Source: Clostridiales bacterium (GTDB lineage Bacteria; Bacillota; Clostridia; Oscillospirales; Acutalibacteraceae). Taken from it: a stretch of 64,000 nucleotides of DNA. Made by a program: the position numbers and the translations under genes. Of the stretch, positions 51,429 to 58,974 are shown piece by piece. The DNA lies in NCBI GenBank assembly GCA_024684435.1, contig JAIKWV010000020.1, positions 1 to 64,000 of the forward strand, read 5' to 3'. The notes beneath the pieces are model-generated. The model was not told the origin of the DNA. It did not search any database and saw only the letters and a program-made list of their open reading frames with translations. Positions within the stretch are counted from its first letter, which is position 1. Every line of letters starts with the position of its first letter.

Positions 51429-51920
51429 ATGAGTATAGCAGTTATAGGCATGGGTACCAACATGGGAAAGAGATTTGATAATCTCAAAAAGGCGGTGGAG
51501 GCGCTGAAGCTTCTGCCGGACACACAGTTGATCAACGTGTCGCACGTGTACGAAACTATACCGGTGAGCGAGATAGAACAACCGAAATTCCTCAACCTCA
51601 ACATAGAGCTCGAAACGAATATGTCGCCTATGGCGCTGTTAGGCGCCTGCTTAGGCATAGAGGCGGCGATGGGCAGGGTGCGTACGGTCAAGAATGGTCC
51701 CAGGATCATCGACCTTGACCTTCTTCTCTATGAAGGAGTCAAGAGCGAGAGCTTTGAGCTTACCCTTCCTCACCCCAGGATACTTGAACGCGCCTTTGTT
51801 ATGGTGCCCATGAAGGATCTGTTCCCTGAGGGCAGAGCACCTGGGCTGTTCTTTGAGCCTTATCTCAAGGGCATGAGCTATGCCGGAGTAAAGCAGTTTG
51901 ACAGAGATATTGAAATATAA
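51429..51920 (+). CDS. folK: 2-amino-4-hydroxy-6-hydroxymethyldihydropteridine pyrophosphokinase
   Basis: This 163-residue kinase starts AVIGMGTNMGKRFDNLKKAV and has VYETIPVSEIEQPKFLNL and IDLDLLLYEGV, with the two metal-binding Asp, and LTLPHPRILERAFV. It pyrophosphorylates hydroxymethyl-dihydropterin for FolP. TAAGGGGATG precedes the start. With folE, folP and folB it covers four consecutive steps; genes for p-aminobenzoate synthesis and folC are not here. Confidence 0.95.
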   Translation: MSIAVIGMGTNMGKRFDNLKKAVEALKLLPDTQLINVSHVYETIPVSEIEQPKFLNLNIELETNMSPMALLGACLGIEAAMGRVRTVKNGPRIIDLDLLLYEGVKSESFELTLPHPRILERAFVMVPMKDLFPEGRAPGLFFEPYLKGMSYAGVKQFDRDIEI

Positions 51921-51950
51921 CGGCTGTTGAATTTTCAGCGGGAGAAAAAT

Positions 51951-52208
51951 ATGTACTTACATTTAGGACAGGATACCATAGTTACCACCGACGAAATAGT
52001 GGGTATTTTCGATCTGGACACAAGCACCGTTTCAAAGATAACCAGAGAATACCTCCGTCAGGGTGAGCAGAGAGGACAGGTAATAACCATAGGCTATGAT
52101 CTGCCCAAGTCCTTTGTCCTGTGCCGGGGCAAAAAGGAGGGGGAGCAGAGGATCTACATATCTCCCATTGCTGTTTCAACTCTGCTGAAAAGGATCGAAA
52201 AGCTGTAA
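51951..52208 (+). CDS. remB: RemB-like (DUF370) regulator
   Basis: This 85-residue protein matches the RemB/YaaB branch of DUF370: YLHLGQDTIVTTDEIVGIFDLD, then a middle with LPKSFVLCR and IYISPIAVSTLLKR. In Bacillus subtilis RemA and RemB act in biofilm matrix regulation, and YaaB lies near recF and gyrB. Here it is the last gene after folK, an unusual place. GGGAG stands 8 bases before ATG 51951. Confidence 0.88.
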   Translation: MYLHLGQDTIVTTDEIVGIFDLDTSTVSKITREYLRQGEQRGQVITIGYDLPKSFVLCRGKKEGEQRIYISPIAVSTLLKRIEKL

Positions 52209-52225
52209 GATCACAACAGTAAAAA

Positions 52226-52272
52226 ACGGCGAACCGTTGAAGTGATGAGCTCCACGGTTCGCCGTAAGTTTT
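52226..52272. terminator. Terminator after remB, between convergent genes
   Basis: ACGGCGAACCGT (52226-52237) pairs perfectly with ACGGTTCGCCGT (52254-52265), followed by AAGTTTTTA. A-rich bases on the left side allow action on the minus strand as well. Confidence 0.9.
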
Positions 52273-52295
52273 TATTGAATTTTATCAGCGCTTAA

Positions 52296-52610
52296 TTAAG
52301 CCACGCGGGAATTTGAAGAACTGACGGAGCTTCTGTACACACCGCTGCCTGAATAACCGCGGGTCGAACGGGTAGGGTTTGAACACTTGCTGTCAAGTAT
52401 CTGCTGACGCTGTCTGTGCTCAAGCTCCCTGCGCTGTTCGGCGGAGATGTGCTCCTGCTTGTCGGCGCGCAGCTCCCTGCGGACGATGGCGATTATCCTG
52501 GCCATTTTTTCCTCAAAAGCGATGAACTTGCGCTCATATATGAAGCCCACTATCAGTAAAGCTCCCACTGCGAATTCAACTATGCTCCTTACTATTGATG
52601 CTGTTGTCAT
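52296..52610 (-). CDS. Small membrane protein under LexA-like control
   Basis: This 104-residue protein has one N-terminal membrane segment (residues 7-24), a long amphipathic, charged helix (residues 25-72, EEKMARIIAIVRRELR and EQRRELEHRQRQQ) and a Ser/Arg-rich tail. I do not recognise a family. The size and layout, one membrane helix plus a soluble tail, are those of SOS cell division inhibitors such as YneA, SidA or DivS, but there is no LysM domain. GGAGGG precedes the ATG. Its promoter lies between two LexA-like boxes. Confidence 0.75.
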   Translation of the reverse strand: MTTASIVRSIVEFAVGALLIVGFIYERKFIAFEEKMARIIAIVRRELRADKQEHISAEQRRELEHRQRQQILDSKCSNPTRSTRGYSGSGVYRSSVSSSNSRVA

Positions 52611-52646
52611 ATTGATCCCTCCGATAAATTATGTGCGGGTAACCCG

Positions 52647-52711
52647 CGAACATTTGTTCCTTACAACTACTATTATAGCATCATTTTTTCACTTGTCAAT
52701 ACAAATGTTCG
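52647..52711 (-). promoter_or_regulatory. SOS-type promoter: two LexA-like boxes around TTGACA/TATAAT
   Basis: On the minus strand TTGACA (52699-52694) and TATAAT (52677-52672) are 16 bases apart. CGAACATTTGTTCC (52647-52660, plus strand) is a near-perfect Gram-positive LexA box (CGAAC-N4-GTTYC) just after the transcription start. A second CGAACATTTGT (52711-52701, minus strand) overlaps the -35 box but its second half is weaker (GTATTG). The hairpin GCGGGTAACCCGC (52635-52647) lies in the leader. Confidence 0.8.
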
Positions 52712-52981
52712 ATAAATTTTAAAAAATTTTTTGCGCCGGAAAATTTTTTCTCAAACACATAATAGCACAATATATAGCGATAGTCAATATAAATCTATAC
52801 AATAAAATGTGCCTGATCCGTTTTCTTGGTTTAAACAGCACAAACAAATTTCTATACAAGAAAAATAAAACCAAAAAATTTTTTATTCGGTTTTTAAAAT
52901 ATTTTCAGTTTCCATATGTGTCGGATTATGGTATAATATATCCGTTAAAATTAAATTTTTGAAGAGAGAAGGAGTGTTGTT
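52712..52981. other. Very AT-rich spacer with the dut promoter
   Basis: Long A and T runs fill this region and I see no coding potential. Near its right end TGGTATAAT (52929-52937) is an extended -10 element for dut, without a clear -35 box. GAGAGAAGGAG provides the ribosome binding site. Confidence 0.65.
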
Positions 52982-53425
52982 ATGGACACGTTAAAAATAA
53001 CGAGTGTACGCGCCGGAGCGGTCATACCGGAAAGGGCGACCTCCGGCAGTGCGGGGCTTGATCTGCGCGCCTGCATTGATGAGCCTGTCAGGGTGCCCGC
53101 AAGGGGACACGCGGTCATACCCACCGGGCTTGCAATCGCGCTGCCCTCTCCCGACTATGCCGCTATGATCTTTGCCAGAAGCGGGCTTGCCATCAAGCAC
53201 GGCTTAGGTCTGCTCAACGGCGTGGGAGTGGTGGACAGCGATTACAGGGGCGAGATCGCGGTAGGTCTTGTGAACGTATTCGATGAGGATTACCTTATCG
53301 AGCCAGGGGAGAGGATAGCTCAGATGATAATCATGCCGGTCTCGTCAATGCCTATCGAAGTGGTCGATGCTCTTGACAAAACAGAAAGGGGAGCCGGCGG
53401 CTTCGGCTCAACGGGAAAGAAATGA
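52982..53425 (+). CDS. dut: dUTP diphosphatase
   Basis: This 147-residue trimeric dUTPase hydrolyses dUTP to dUMP and pyrophosphate, keeping uracil out of DNA. The five motifs are present: SGSAGLDLRA, FARSGLAIKHG, GVVDSDYRGEI, EPGERIAQMI and the C-terminal RGAGGFGSTG, which closes over the substrate. It overlaps the next gene by four bases (ATGA). Confidence 0.97.
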   Translation: MDTLKITSVRAGAVIPERATSGSAGLDLRACIDEPVRVPARGHAVIPTGLAIALPSPDYAAMIFARSGLAIKHGLGLLNGVGVVDSDYRGEIAVGLVNVFDEDYLIEPGERIAQMIIMPVSSMPIEVVDALDKTERGAGGFGSTGKK

Positions 53426-53871
53426 CAAATTATGAAGAGAGAGCGGCGGAGCTGTTCTTAAACGGATATAACTGCGCTCAGGCTGTTGCCGGCGCTTTTG
53501 CGGATAAAACCGGACTTGACGAAAATACTGTGCTCAGACTGTCCTCTGCCTTCGGCGGAGGCTTTGCCAGGACCCGCAACGTCTGCGGTGCGGTGAGCGC
53601 CATGGGCATGATCCTGGGGCTTGTTAAAGGCTCCGGGGACGCGGGAGACAAGGCGAACGTATACGCTCATACAAGGGAACTGACGGATGAATTTTCAAAG
53701 GAAAACGGCAGTATACTCTGCGCGGAGCTTCTGTCAAAGGTGAAGGGTATCACGGATAGCCCTGTTCCTGATGAACGCACGACGGAGTACTATAAAAAAC
53801 GCCCCTGTGTAAGATATGTCATAGCCGCCGCGGGTATGCTTGAAAAGAAGCTTGAGGAAGAACAGCCTTGA
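53422..53871 (+). CDS. C_GCAxxG_C_C family redox-type protein
   Basis: This 149-residue protein has the motif that names the family: FLNGYNCAQAVAGAF, the FGGGFARTRNVCGAVSAMGMILG segment, then single Cys in ILCAELL and in RPCVRYV. The conserved Cys suggest a metal or redox role; the function is not established. It overlaps dut upstream and the MGMT-like gene downstream, so the three are co-translated. Confidence 0.9.
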   Translation: MTNYEERAAELFLNGYNCAQAVAGAFADKTGLDENTVLRLSSAFGGGFARTRNVCGAVSAMGMILGLVKGSGDAGDKANVYAHTRELTDEFSKENGSILCAELLSKVKGITDSPVPDERTTEYYKKRPCVRYVIAAAGMLEKKLEEEQP

Positions 53872-54176
53872 ATACTTTTGAAAAAATATATGAAATAGTA
53901 AAACAGATACCCAGGGGCAAGGTCTGCACATACGGTACTGTTGCGGTGATGGCGGGTGATCCGGGATTATCTCGGGTGGTTGGCTATGCCCTTCATTCAA
54001 ATCCGGATAATTCTTTGATACCGTGTCACCGTGTGGTGAACCGGTTCGGTGAAGTCAGCAGCGCCTTTGCCTTCGGCGGAGCGAACGCTCAGACCCTGAT
54101 GCTGGAGGCGGAAGGGATAGTTTTTGATGAGAACGGAAGAGTGGATCTGAAAAAATATCTCTGGAGCGGCGAATAG
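53868..54176 (+). CDS. Short MGMT-family protein with active-site Cys
   Basis: This 102-residue protein consists only of the C-terminal DNA-binding and catalytic domain of O6-alkylguanine-DNA alkyltransferases: IPRGKVCTYGTVAVMAG, SRVVGYALHSNP and SLIPCHRVV. The acceptor Cys (C53) is present, so it differs from alkyltransferase-like (ATL) proteins, where it is usually Trp. The N-terminal domain of Ogt/Ada is absent. It could repair alkylated guanine by itself or flag lesions for excision repair. It overlaps the upstream gene by 4 bases. Confidence 0.88.
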   Translation: MNTFEKIYEIVKQIPRGKVCTYGTVAVMAGDPGLSRVVGYALHSNPDNSLIPCHRVVNRFGEVSSAFAFGGANAQTLMLEAEGIVFDENGRVDLKKYLWSGE

Positions 54177-54841
54177 ACGAGAAAAAATCCGTTCATCACG
54201 AAAAAGCATACTATATATAGTGGTACATGGCTTTTTCGGACACAAGAACTTGATTATCAAAAAAATCAGAAAAATTTTAAAAAATTTTTTAAAAAAATAT
54301 AAACATTTTTGAACTATCAATCGTATTATTCATGAAAGCCGAGAAAACATCGGTGTTTTCGCGACCCGTAAAAGCGGATCTTACACCGGCAAGCTACTAC
54401 TCGAAACAGTGCTTAATGGATTTATGCAGGGATCTTTTAAGGCAATTTCCCATTGCGATCCATGCGGTGAGCGATAACTCCATGGGTTTTCAGCTTTACA
54501 AAACAGAGAGATACATCCTTTATCGGTCAATAATTCTCGGTCGAATGATTGACAAAGCTGTGATAAAGACGGTCTTTGTAACGCCCTTTTATCCGGTCTG
54601 GATGATTTGGTTCGGTGATCAATGTGCTCTCGGAACGGCGGAAAAATGAATATTTCTTTTGAATTGAGATCTTCAAATCTATTTCAAAAAACAAAAAGTG
54701 GAGTAGCCTTGGTGAGTTAGCAGCTCAATTCATTTGAGATTTTGTTTACACCGACGTCATTCGGTATTAAACCAAATCATATACTCCGATGACAAAAATC
54801 ATCGGAGTATGGCGTACCCTTTCAGGTTAATATCGCAAAAA
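54177..54841. other. Long intergenic region with hairpins
   Basis: No gene is convincing here. CGAAAAAGC (54199-54207) pairs with GCTTTTTCG (54230-54238) around an ACTATATATAGT palindrome. An A/T-only stretch follows at about 54255-54305. A 105-codon frame at 54332-54649 has no ribosome binding site. ATACTCCGATGA (54781-54792) pairs perfectly with TCATCGGAGTAT (54799-54810). The region may hold a small RNA or the remains of a gene. Confidence 0.4.
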
Positions 54842-54881
54842 GCAGAGAGGCTTAAGTTTTAAGCCGACTCTGCCTTTTTTT
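54842..54881. terminator. Bidirectional terminator next to yjdF
   Basis: GCAGAG (54842-54847) pairs with CTCTGC (54868-54873), and inside it GGCTTAA (54849-54855) pairs with TTAAGCC (54859-54865). Seven T follow on the plus strand, and TTTTTGC follows on the minus strand, so it can stop yjdF transcripts and any rightward RNA. Confidence 0.85.
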
Positions 54882-54909
54882 CTGCCTTTATACGAAAAGC
54901 ACCGGGGCT

Positions 54910-55326
54910 TTATCGTCCGCGGTGCTTCTCTTTTTTCTTCTGCTGTTTAAGCTCAAACAAACGCTCAGCCTGAGCCGTTCTCAATTCCTTGTTCTTTGCT
55001 TTGCGAGCCTGCTTGTTCTGCTCCTGCTGCAATTTGAGAGCCTGTTGGGATTTAGTCCCTACGCCCTTTGAGGAGAGCTGGTTTTTAATATCCCGCTGTA
55101 TCCGTTTGGGGTTCATTTTTCTCTCTTTTACAACAGTGTCAACAGCCGGACTGAACCGCAGATCATAGTAATGTTTTAAGATGAATTCGTAAACTTCACA
55201 GTCTTTTGGCTCGGCGCCGAAAGTAACTTTGGAAACGGAGAGTTTACCGTTTTCGACTCTTTCAAAAACGCCAACCCAAAAGGGTTCTTCAAAAAACACC
55301 GTTAGTCTGCAATTTGATTTGCCCAT
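54910..55326 (-). CDS. yjdF: YjdF family protein (DUF2992)
   Basis: This 138-residue protein matches the YjdF family: an N-terminal beta domain (LTVFFEEPFWVGVFER, VTFGAEPKDCEVYEFIL, the FSPAVD segment) and a long Lys/Gln-rich helix (NPKRIQRDIKNQL, then repeated KQQKKKEKH). ATG 55326 has AAGGAGGG before it. In other Firmicutes yjdF is controlled by a riboswitch that responds to azaaromatic compounds; here a structured leader of about 130 bases precedes the gene. The protein's function is unknown. Confidence 0.9.
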   Translation of the reverse strand: MGKSNCRLTVFFEEPFWVGVFERVENGKLSVSKVTFGAEPKDCEVYEFILKHYYDLRFSPAVDTVVKERKMNPKRIQRDIKNQLSSKGVGTKSQQALKLQQEQNKQARKAKNKELRTAQAERLFELKQQKKKEKHRGR

Positions 55327-55344
55327 GTTATCCCTCCTTGCCAA

Positions 55345-55475
55345 GATAAGTGAGCAAAAAACGGACGACCCGGAGGGGAGGGTTACTTACCCTGCAAATG
55401 CAGGACGGCCGGGCTACCTACCGGCTCTGGCATACAAAATGTACACGTTGCGTTTTTATTTTTGCTCTGTCCGTT
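55345..55475 (-). promoter_or_regulatory. Candidate yjdF riboswitch leader
   Basis: The space between the GNAT stop codon and yjdF forms a dense RNA on the minus strand: GCCGG-TAGGTAG-CCCGGC, CCTGCATTTGCAGG and GGGTAAGTAACCC are consecutive hairpins. AACGGAC (55475-55469) can pair with GTCCGTT (55366-55360). Alternatively GAGCAAAAA (55467-55459) pairs with TTTTTGCTC (55360-55352) next to the ribosome binding site. The two pairings exclude each other, a plausible translational switch. The class is inferred from its position before yjdF. Confidence 0.65.
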
Positions 55476-56101
55476 CAGAATATCTGCGTGGGAAGCTTCA
55501 GTTTCTGCTTAGGGGGAAAGGATTTGTCAAATTCCTTCGCCGCCTGCTCATCCACAAAATACCCGGCGGGGGTGGAGTATTCTCCCGTTATCCCGTCAAG
55601 GTAACCTTTTTCAAGCTCTTTGCACAGGAAGAAAGAGGCGTCAGCGCCCTCCGGAAGTCCGTGATAACGGACACCGAATTTTGAGGCGAAGTCAAAACCG
55701 CTTTTGCCGTAAAATTGAATGTTGCCCTCAAAGCACACTGCCTTGAAGCCCAGTTCCGCCGCCCTTTCCAACGAATAGTCCAAAAGAGCCTTGCCGTACC
55801 CCTGCCGCTTAAGCTCAGGTGTTATGCAGATAGGCCCCATGGTCAGTATGGGCAAAGCTTTGCCGTCATCACAATTTATAACGGCTTTCATAAAGATGTT
55901 CTGACCTATGAGCCTGCCGTCCTTTTCCATGACAAGATCAAGCTCCGGCACAAAAGCTGGGTCGTTCCTCAGCTCATGAAGCACAAAATGTTCCAGACAG
56001 CCGGGACGGTAAACGTTCCAGAAAGATTCCCTTACTAAGTTTTCAACTTCACGATGTTCTTCGCTTTTCTCCAAACGGATGACGTAGTCATTTTTTATCA
56101 T
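55475..56101 (-). CDS. GNAT acetyltransferase
   Basis: This protein of 208 residues or slightly fewer starts at ATG 56101, with GGAGG before it. It has the acetyl-CoA loop ELKRQGYGKALLDYSLERA and the FEGNIQFYGKSGFDF motif typical of the YhbS-like branch, with a C-terminal extension. The substrate is unknown. The stop codon touches the yjdF leader RNA. Confidence 0.88.
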   Translation of the reverse strand: MIKNDYVIRLEKSEEHREVENLVRESFWNVYRPGCLEHFVLHELRNDPAFVPELDLVMEKDGRLIGQNIFMKAVINCDDGKALPILTMGPICITPELKRQGYGKALLDYSLERAAELGFKAVCFEGNIQFYGKSGFDFASKFGVRYHGLPEGADASFFLCKELEKGYLDGITGEYSTPAGYFVDEQAAKEFDKSFPPKQKLKLPTQIF

Positions 56102-56316
56102 ATTTTTACCTCCATGAAAATTGTTGACTGCAATGTGGGGAGGCTTGTTTTGACCGTATTGCAAACCTCCCGGCTTATTCTACGGTCTCCAAGGTGTTGT
56201 TTTTCAAACAGCATTCTCCTGAATAAAATATTATAATCAAGTCCGAAGACCCGATCACCAGAATTAAAGCGCAAAGATATTATAATGCGGCGCGCAGGTA
56301 AAAGTCAATTCAATTC

Positions 56317-56796
56317 TCACTGTTCCGCAAGTTTTTTAAGAGCTTCTCCCGTGACCCTGTAGGTGGTCCATTCATCCATACGCTGTGCGCCCAGGGAGAG
56401 ATAAAAGTCGATGCTCGGTTTGTTCCAGTCAAGGCAAACCCATTCAAGCCTGCCGCAGCCCCGTTCAACGGTTATTGCCGCAAGCGCCCTGAGAAGAGCT
56501 TTGCCGTGCCCCTGACCTCTGTATTCCGGTTTTACATAAAGGTCCTCAAGGTATATCCCGGCGCGCCCCATAAAGGTGGAAAAGTTGTGGAAGAACAGTG
56601 CAAAGCCCACTTCCTTACCGTCCGAAAGGGCGAATAGTACCTCCGCCTTCTCCTTGTCAAAGATCCACTCCTCAAGCAGACTTTCGTCAGCCACTACCTC
56701 ATCAGACATTTTTTCGTACTCCGCAAGTCCTTTTATGAATTCAAATATAAGTGCAGTGTCTTTGCGCTCCGCCTTTCTTATTTCTGTACCGTTCAT
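56317..56796 (-). CDS. GNAT acetyltransferase, diamine (SAT1-like) type
   Basis: This 159-residue protein resembles spermidine/diamine acetyltransferases: IRKAERKDTALIFEFIKGLAEYEK, the FHNFSTFMGRAGIYLEDLYV block, EYRGQGHGKALLRAL (acetyl-CoA loop) and WNKPSIDFYLSLGA. The LAEYEK and STFMGRAGIYLEDL segments are typical of this branch, so polyamines or similar amines are likely substrates. GGGAGGTC precedes the ATG. Confidence 0.9.
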   Translation of the reverse strand: MNGTEIRKAERKDTALIFEFIKGLAEYEKMSDEVVADESLLEEWIFDKEKAEVLFALSDGKEVGFALFFHNFSTFMGRAGIYLEDLYVKPEYRGQGHGKALLRALAAITVERGCGRLEWVCLDWNKPSIDFYLSLGAQRMDEWTTYRVTGEALKKLAEQ

Positions 56797-56877
56797 ACTT
56801 GACCTCCCATAAAAATATCAACCGGACAGAAAATCTGCCCGGTCGTATTCGCATTAAAATTTTTTACAGATGAAAAA

Positions 56878-57093
56878 TTATTCCTCTGTTTTCTCAGCTT
56901 TCGGCTCATCCTCTTCTTCAACAAGGATAGGCTCATCGTCACAGCATGAACAGGAAACGTAATCTTCGATCTCTTCTTCATCCTTCTGCTTCTTGCACTT
57001 TGAGATCTTTGAAACAAGAATGCAAATGCCTGCGATAGCGCCGGCTATTGCCGCAACAACAGCAACGATCTTGAGAATTTTTTTAATGTCCAT
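56878..57093 (-). CDS. Small membrane protein with acidic tail
   Basis: This 71-residue protein has one membrane segment (residues 5-28), a short basic patch (SKISKCKKQK) and an acidic tail with SCSCCDDEP, three Cys in a cluster that could bind metal. I do not recognise a family. GGAGG lies before the ATG, and a consensus promoter lies at 57138-57166. Confidence 0.75.
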   Translation of the reverse strand: MDIKKILKIVAVVAAIAGAIAGICILVSKISKCKKQKDEEEIEDYVSCSCCDDEPILVEEEDEPKAEKTEE

Positions 57094-57137
57094 ATCTATT
57101 CCTCCATATATGTTGTTTTACAGTTACCCGTACTTTG

Positions 57138-57166
57138 ATTATACTCAATAAATAATATATTGTCAA
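57138..57166 (-). promoter_or_regulatory. Promoter of the acidic-tailed membrane protein
   Basis: On the minus strand TTGACA (57166-57161) and TATAAT (57143-57138) are exactly 17 bases apart, about 45 bases before the ATG at 57093. It is one of the best promoter matches in the window. Confidence 0.85.
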
Positions 57167-57213
57167 CTAAAAATAAAATTTTTACAATTTATTAAAAAAG
57201 CGGCAACATCATT

Positions 57214-58143
57214 TTATTTTGCTTTACGGGTCCTCTTTTTTATAAGCTCATTTATGGGTATCTGAGCCACGAGGATGGCCACGAACATTATGGCGCAGCC
57301 GGTCAGCTCACGGGATGAAAGCTTCTGACTCAGGATCATCCAGCCGAACAGCGCGGAGAACACGGATTCAAGGCACAAAAGCAGGGAGGCAATGGCAGGC
57401 TCGGTGTGCTTCTGACCCACTATCTGCAAGGTAAACGCAACGCCGCTGCTCATAATACCGGTGTACAAAACCTGGGGCATGGCGTCCTTTATAGCGGAAA
57501 GCTGGGGCGTGTCGAATATCGCCATACATATAGAGGAGAGTGTTCCGGCGACAAGAAACTGTACGATGGACATGTCTATGTTGTCAACGGTTGACGCATA
57601 ATGGTCAATGATGAGTATGTGCAGCGCAAAGAACACCGAGCAGGCAAGTGCCAGAAGCTCGCCTTTCCCTATGGTGAACGACGAAGTTATGCAAAGCAGA
57701 TAAAGTCCGAAGGTGCCCATCAGCATGGCTATCCATACCCGCAGGCCTGCCCGTTTGCCGATAAATACGGCAAAAATGGGAACCAGCAGCATGTAAAGAG
57801 CTGTTACGAACCCTACCTTGCCCGCCATCGAGTACCTGAAAGCTTGCTGCTGCAGGTTAAGTCCCACAAACAGCACGAGCCCGCAAAGGATGCCGGCTTT
57901 AAAAAGAGTTTTTTTGTCGCTCTTTTCGGGTTTGATCCCTTTTTTGCTCCTGCTGCGGATAAGCGCCAACGGGACAAGAACCAGTCCGCCCATTATGCAG
58001 CGTATTCCGTTGAAGGTAAAAGACTCTATTTTTTGCCCGGCGGTGTGCTGAAACACAAATGACAAGCCCCAGATCACTGCCGCCAACAGCAGACAAAGGC
58101 TGCCGAAAAGCTGTTTGTTCTTTTTGATAACGACCACTTCCAT
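57214..58143 (-). CDS. DMT superfamily (EamA) transporter
   Basis: This 309-residue protein has ten predicted membrane helices in two EamA repeats. The first begins LCLLLAAVIWGLSFVFQHTA and the second has LLALACSVFFALHILIIDHYA; the late QIVGQKHTEPAIASLLLCLESVF is typical. Members export amino acids or other metabolites; the cargo is unknown. The C-terminus is basic (KKRTRKAK). Confidence 0.92.
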   Translation of the reverse strand: MEVVVIKKNKQLFGSLCLLLAAVIWGLSFVFQHTAGQKIESFTFNGIRCIMGGLVLVPLALIRSRSKKGIKPEKSDKKTLFKAGILCGLVLFVGLNLQQQAFRYSMAGKVGFVTALYMLLVPIFAVFIGKRAGLRVWIAMLMGTFGLYLLCITSSFTIGKGELLALACSVFFALHILIIDHYASTVDNIDMSIVQFLVAGTLSSICMAIFDTPQLSAIKDAMPQVLYTGIMSSGVAFTLQIVGQKHTEPAIASLLLCLESVFSALFGWMILSQKLSSRELTGCAIMFVAILVAQIPINELIKKRTRKAK

Positions 58144-58175
58144 ACAGATGAAAAATGCAAAATGTCACAGAGGGG

Positions 58176-58204
58176 ATTATAGCACAAACCGGGAGGAATA
58201 GCAA
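58176..58204 (-). promoter_or_regulatory. Promoter of the EamA transporter gene
   Basis: On the minus strand TTGCTA (58204-58199) and TATAAT (58181-58176) are 17 bases apart, 33 bases before the start codon. Confidence 0.7.
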
Positions 58205-58235
58205 GTGCCGTGAGCGGTCGAGTTTGCGTTGCGCA

Positions 58236-58264
58236 TTGACAAATAAGTCCGCATCGTGTAATAT
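58236..58264 (+). promoter_or_regulatory. Promoter of the acyl/aldehyde operon
   Basis: TTGACA (58236-58241) and TAATAT (58259-58264) are 17 bases apart. A shifted TATAAT (58262-58267) may also serve. It is divergent from the EamA promoter, with about 31 bases between them. Confidence 0.8.
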
Positions 58265-58298
58265 AATAATAACGCGTTAATATAAGGAAAGATAGAAC

Positions 58299-58958
58299 AT
58301 GAGCATACTTGCTGTTTACGGCGTCGGCGGTTTGGGACGGGAAGTCCTTGAATTAGCTAAAACGATCAACGAAAAGAACAAAAAATGGGAGTCCTTTATC
58401 TTCATAGATGACGGAGACGTTCCCGGTGTGGTCAACGGGGTAAGCGTGTATAAATATGACGAGGCAGTTAAAAAGTTCGGCAAAGAGATAGAGATAGCCA
58501 TGGGCATCGGCGAACCCCGCGTCCGTGAGATACTGTTCAATAAAATAGCGGGGGACGGTATCGGAACCCCCACGCTTATACATCCGGAGGTACATATCCC
58601 GGAATCCACAGTTATAGGAAAAGGTGTTGTTATACAGTACGGCTGTTTCATATCCTGCAACGTGAAAATAGGAGATTATGTTTACATACAGCCTCATTGC
58701 AACATCGGGCATGATGACGTTCTGGACAAGGGCTGCATGATATCCGGTTTCGGCAATCTTGCCGGCATAGTCCATGTGGGAGAATTTTCCTATGTGGGAA
58801 TGAGCGCGGCGGTAAAAGAAACGGTAAATATCGGTTCATGGTCTGTGGTTGGAATGTGTTCCATGGTCCACAAGGATATCCCGGATGAAATGGTGGCTCT
58901 GGGCAATCCGGCAAGACCTATCGCAAAAAATTCGGACAGACGGGTCTTCGGGCACTGA
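58299..58958 (+). CDS. NeuD/PglD-like sugar O- or N-acyltransferase
   Basis: This 219-residue protein has the N-terminal Rossmann-like half of the NeuD family (AVYGVGGLGREVLELAKT) and a left-handed beta helix of hexapeptide repeats, with the catalytic His in HCNIGHDDVL and the final LGNPARPI. Relatives acylate sialic acid or UDP-amino sugars. It is the first gene of a six-gene operon making or using activated acyl groups, so its donor may be the acyl-ACP of that operon and not acetyl-CoA. AAGGAAAG precedes the ATG. Confidence 0.85.
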   Translation: MSILAVYGVGGLGREVLELAKTINEKNKKWESFIFIDDGDVPGVVNGVSVYKYDEAVKKFGKEIEIAMGIGEPRVREILFNKIAGDGIGTPTLIHPEVHIPESTVIGKGVVIQYGCFISCNVKIGDYVYIQPHCNIGHDDVLDKGCMISGFGNLAGIVHVGEFSYVGMSAAVKETVNIGSWSVVGMCSMVHKDIPDEMVALGNPARPIAKNSDRRVFGH

Positions 58959-58974
58959 TCGAAAGGAGAAAACA

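Noticed and set aside
54332-54649. A 105-codon open frame after the MGMT-like gene
   Set aside because: No ribosome binding site, no promoter with good spacing, and no recognisable domain. It lies in a gap with hairpins and long A/T runs, so it is treated as non-coding until homologues are found.
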